64,000 nt of DNA from Gymnorhina tibicen (lineage: Eukaryota > Chordata > Aves > Passeriformes > Artamidae). The stretch spans positions 372,001 through 436,000 of the forward strand of contig VXAZ01006880.1 in assembly GCA_013399875.1 (NCBI GenBank), written 5' to 3'. Positions 62,901 through 64,000 of this stretch are shown piece after piece. Under the pieces are notes generated by a model. That model saw only the letters and a list, made by a program, of their open reading frames with translations, ran no database searches and was not told the DNA's origin. A program made the position numbers and the translations under genes. Positions within the stretch are counted from its first letter, which is position 1. Each line of letters begins with the position of its first letter.

Positions 62901-64000
62901 AATGCTTGTCTACCCTCTGTCACCTGGGCTTTTTAAGGTGACACACTGTCAAGCCAGTCTTCAGTGTCAATCCAGCAGAATGTGTTTTATAAGAAGTAGC
63001 CAAAGGCATGAAAATTACAAAAAAGAAAAAAAGATGTTGAGGCACTTTAAAACAGGCAAATTCCATTCCAGATGCTGCAGCAAACATCCTTTGATTAAAT
63101 TGGATGGCTGCAGGGATTGTGTGTCCCTCACAGCCCCTTTCTCTACCTTCTGTGACAGGTTTCTTGCAACAACCTCTGAAATGGGTCTTTTTTAGCCAGT
63201 CTATGTCACAGAACAAGGAGAAAAACGTGTACTGGGAGATTTTTGGCACTCCTGGGGACCTGCCCCTTCCCTGTGTAGACCGTTGACAATTAATGATCTT
63301 GAAAGAATAGGCTCATTTTCAAAATCTCTCATTAAATGTTTTTGTTATCTGGTGGATTTCAGCCTGTGTAACATTATGTATCCTCAATGATTTTTATTGC
63401 CTTCAGCATTTTATTCAACCAATTCAATATTATTTGCCAAAATGCATGAAGTACTTTCCCTATTCTGACTTGTGAGCAGTTCACTAAAAACTCTTTTGGT
63501 GCCATAAAATCATTATATAATTTAATATCCAAGTATGTACAATTAAGGTTTTCCCAAACTATTTGGACTAGAGGATGCTGTTAACATTGGAGCATCCTCA
63601 GAGCTTATTCCTAGAGCTGTGTAATGGTGAGGATTAAGAGGTTTGGGATCAGTGTGGTTTTGTGTGAGGAGTGAGGCTGGGATGGTCCCCTTGCTGCCGC
63701 CACTCGCTGCTCCTTATGTTCCCCAAAAGCATGTGCAGGAGTTAAAATTACTGTTGCTCTGTATGGTCTGAGTTGATTTTCCCCTTTTGACTAAAATGTG
63801 GCTGAAGGGCTTTGTTCCCAAGAGTATCTCCCAGAAAGCAAAAGGCAGCTGTTTTAAGTGTCCATGTCCATCATGTCCTGTCCTTCACAAACTACCTCTT
63901 CCCTAAACTCCCTCTTCTGCCAAAACCCTTCTCCCCTCATGGTGGGATTTTAAAAGATGCCTTGCAGTGAAGACAGACAGGCACTTACCTCAAGTGATAG
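59976..64000. other. Intergenic sequence downstream of FJX1
   Basis: No coding exon supported. An A/C-rich simple-sequence stretch lies at 61080-61175. A 155-codon plus-strand open frame at 62728-63195 has no recognisable motif and is probably chance. In other vertebrates TRIM44 lies further along in this direction, but none of it is seen here. Confidence 0.65.
61078..61175. repeat. A/C-rich simple sequence
   Basis: Imperfect AAAAC/AACCA repeats with almost no T for about 90 bases, strand-asymmetric. A similar A/C-rich stretch is at 49155-49200. Confidence 0.75.

Noticed and set aside
62728..63195. 155-codon plus-strand open frame
   Set aside because: No recognisable motif, no codon bias and no splice context. 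It is within the range expected by chance.
1..64000. Bacterial-type systems (operons, CRISPR arrays, phage, toxin-antitoxin)
   Set aside because: No dense same-strand ORFs, no regularly spaced repeats, and clear spliced vertebrate genes and CR1 elements instead.

Overview
The window looks like vertebrate nuclear DNA, most likely from a bird. Genes are sparse, introns are long with GT-AG boundaries, and truncated CR1-type LINE copies are present, several ending in the ATTCTGTG-type 3' repeats typical of avian CR1. Old MIR-like SINE remnants also occur. There is no bacterial-style operon, CRISPR array or other prokaryotic structure. Assembly quality is imperfect: there is a 757-base N run and three single-N joins.

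Layout: (1) 1 to 22,172, minus strand: the 5' half of PAMR1 (a secreted CUB/EGF/Sushi/serine-protease-like protein). Five coding exons with matching splice phases were resolved: 22172-22100, 13612-13436, 12677-12549, 6769-6655 and 1314-1097. They encode the signal peptide, a cysteine-rich N-terminal module, an EGF-like cysteine cluster and one complete CUB domain. The EGF, Sushi and protease-like exons lie beyond the left edge. A CpG island sits inside intron 3 (about 10.3-10.7 kb). (2) 22.2 to about 52 kb: intergenic sequence with CR1 copies, AT-rich stretches and no supported coding gene. A possible minus-strand exon lies at 52,074-52,181, just beside a small CpG island and a very long T tract. 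(3) About 53.4 to 60 kb, plus strand: FJX1 (four-jointed box kinase), a single-exon gene. Its N-terminal part and start codon fall in the N gap; the C-terminal 342 residues are visible at 54,679-55,707. The 3' half plus 3' UTR is then repeated at 56,937 to about 58,754 across single-N joins, almost certainly because two overlapping or allelic contigs were not merged. (4) 60 to 64 kb: non-coding sequence, expected from vertebrate synteny to lead towards TRIM44.

PAMR1 (minus) and FJX1 (plus) are divergently arranged, matching the known vertebrate PAMR1-FJX1-TRIM44 order. The two proteins are not known to act in one pathway: FJX1 is a Golgi/secreted kinase-family protein linked to Fat/Dachsous planar-polarity signalling, and PAMR1 is a secreted protein associated with muscle regeneration. 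I did not find a convincing novel biological system. The items most worth a second look are the false FJX1 duplication with its embedded allelic differences, the intron-3 CpG island with a minus-strand splice donor (a possible alternative PAMR1 promoter), and the unassigned 108-nt candidate exon at 52.1 kb.
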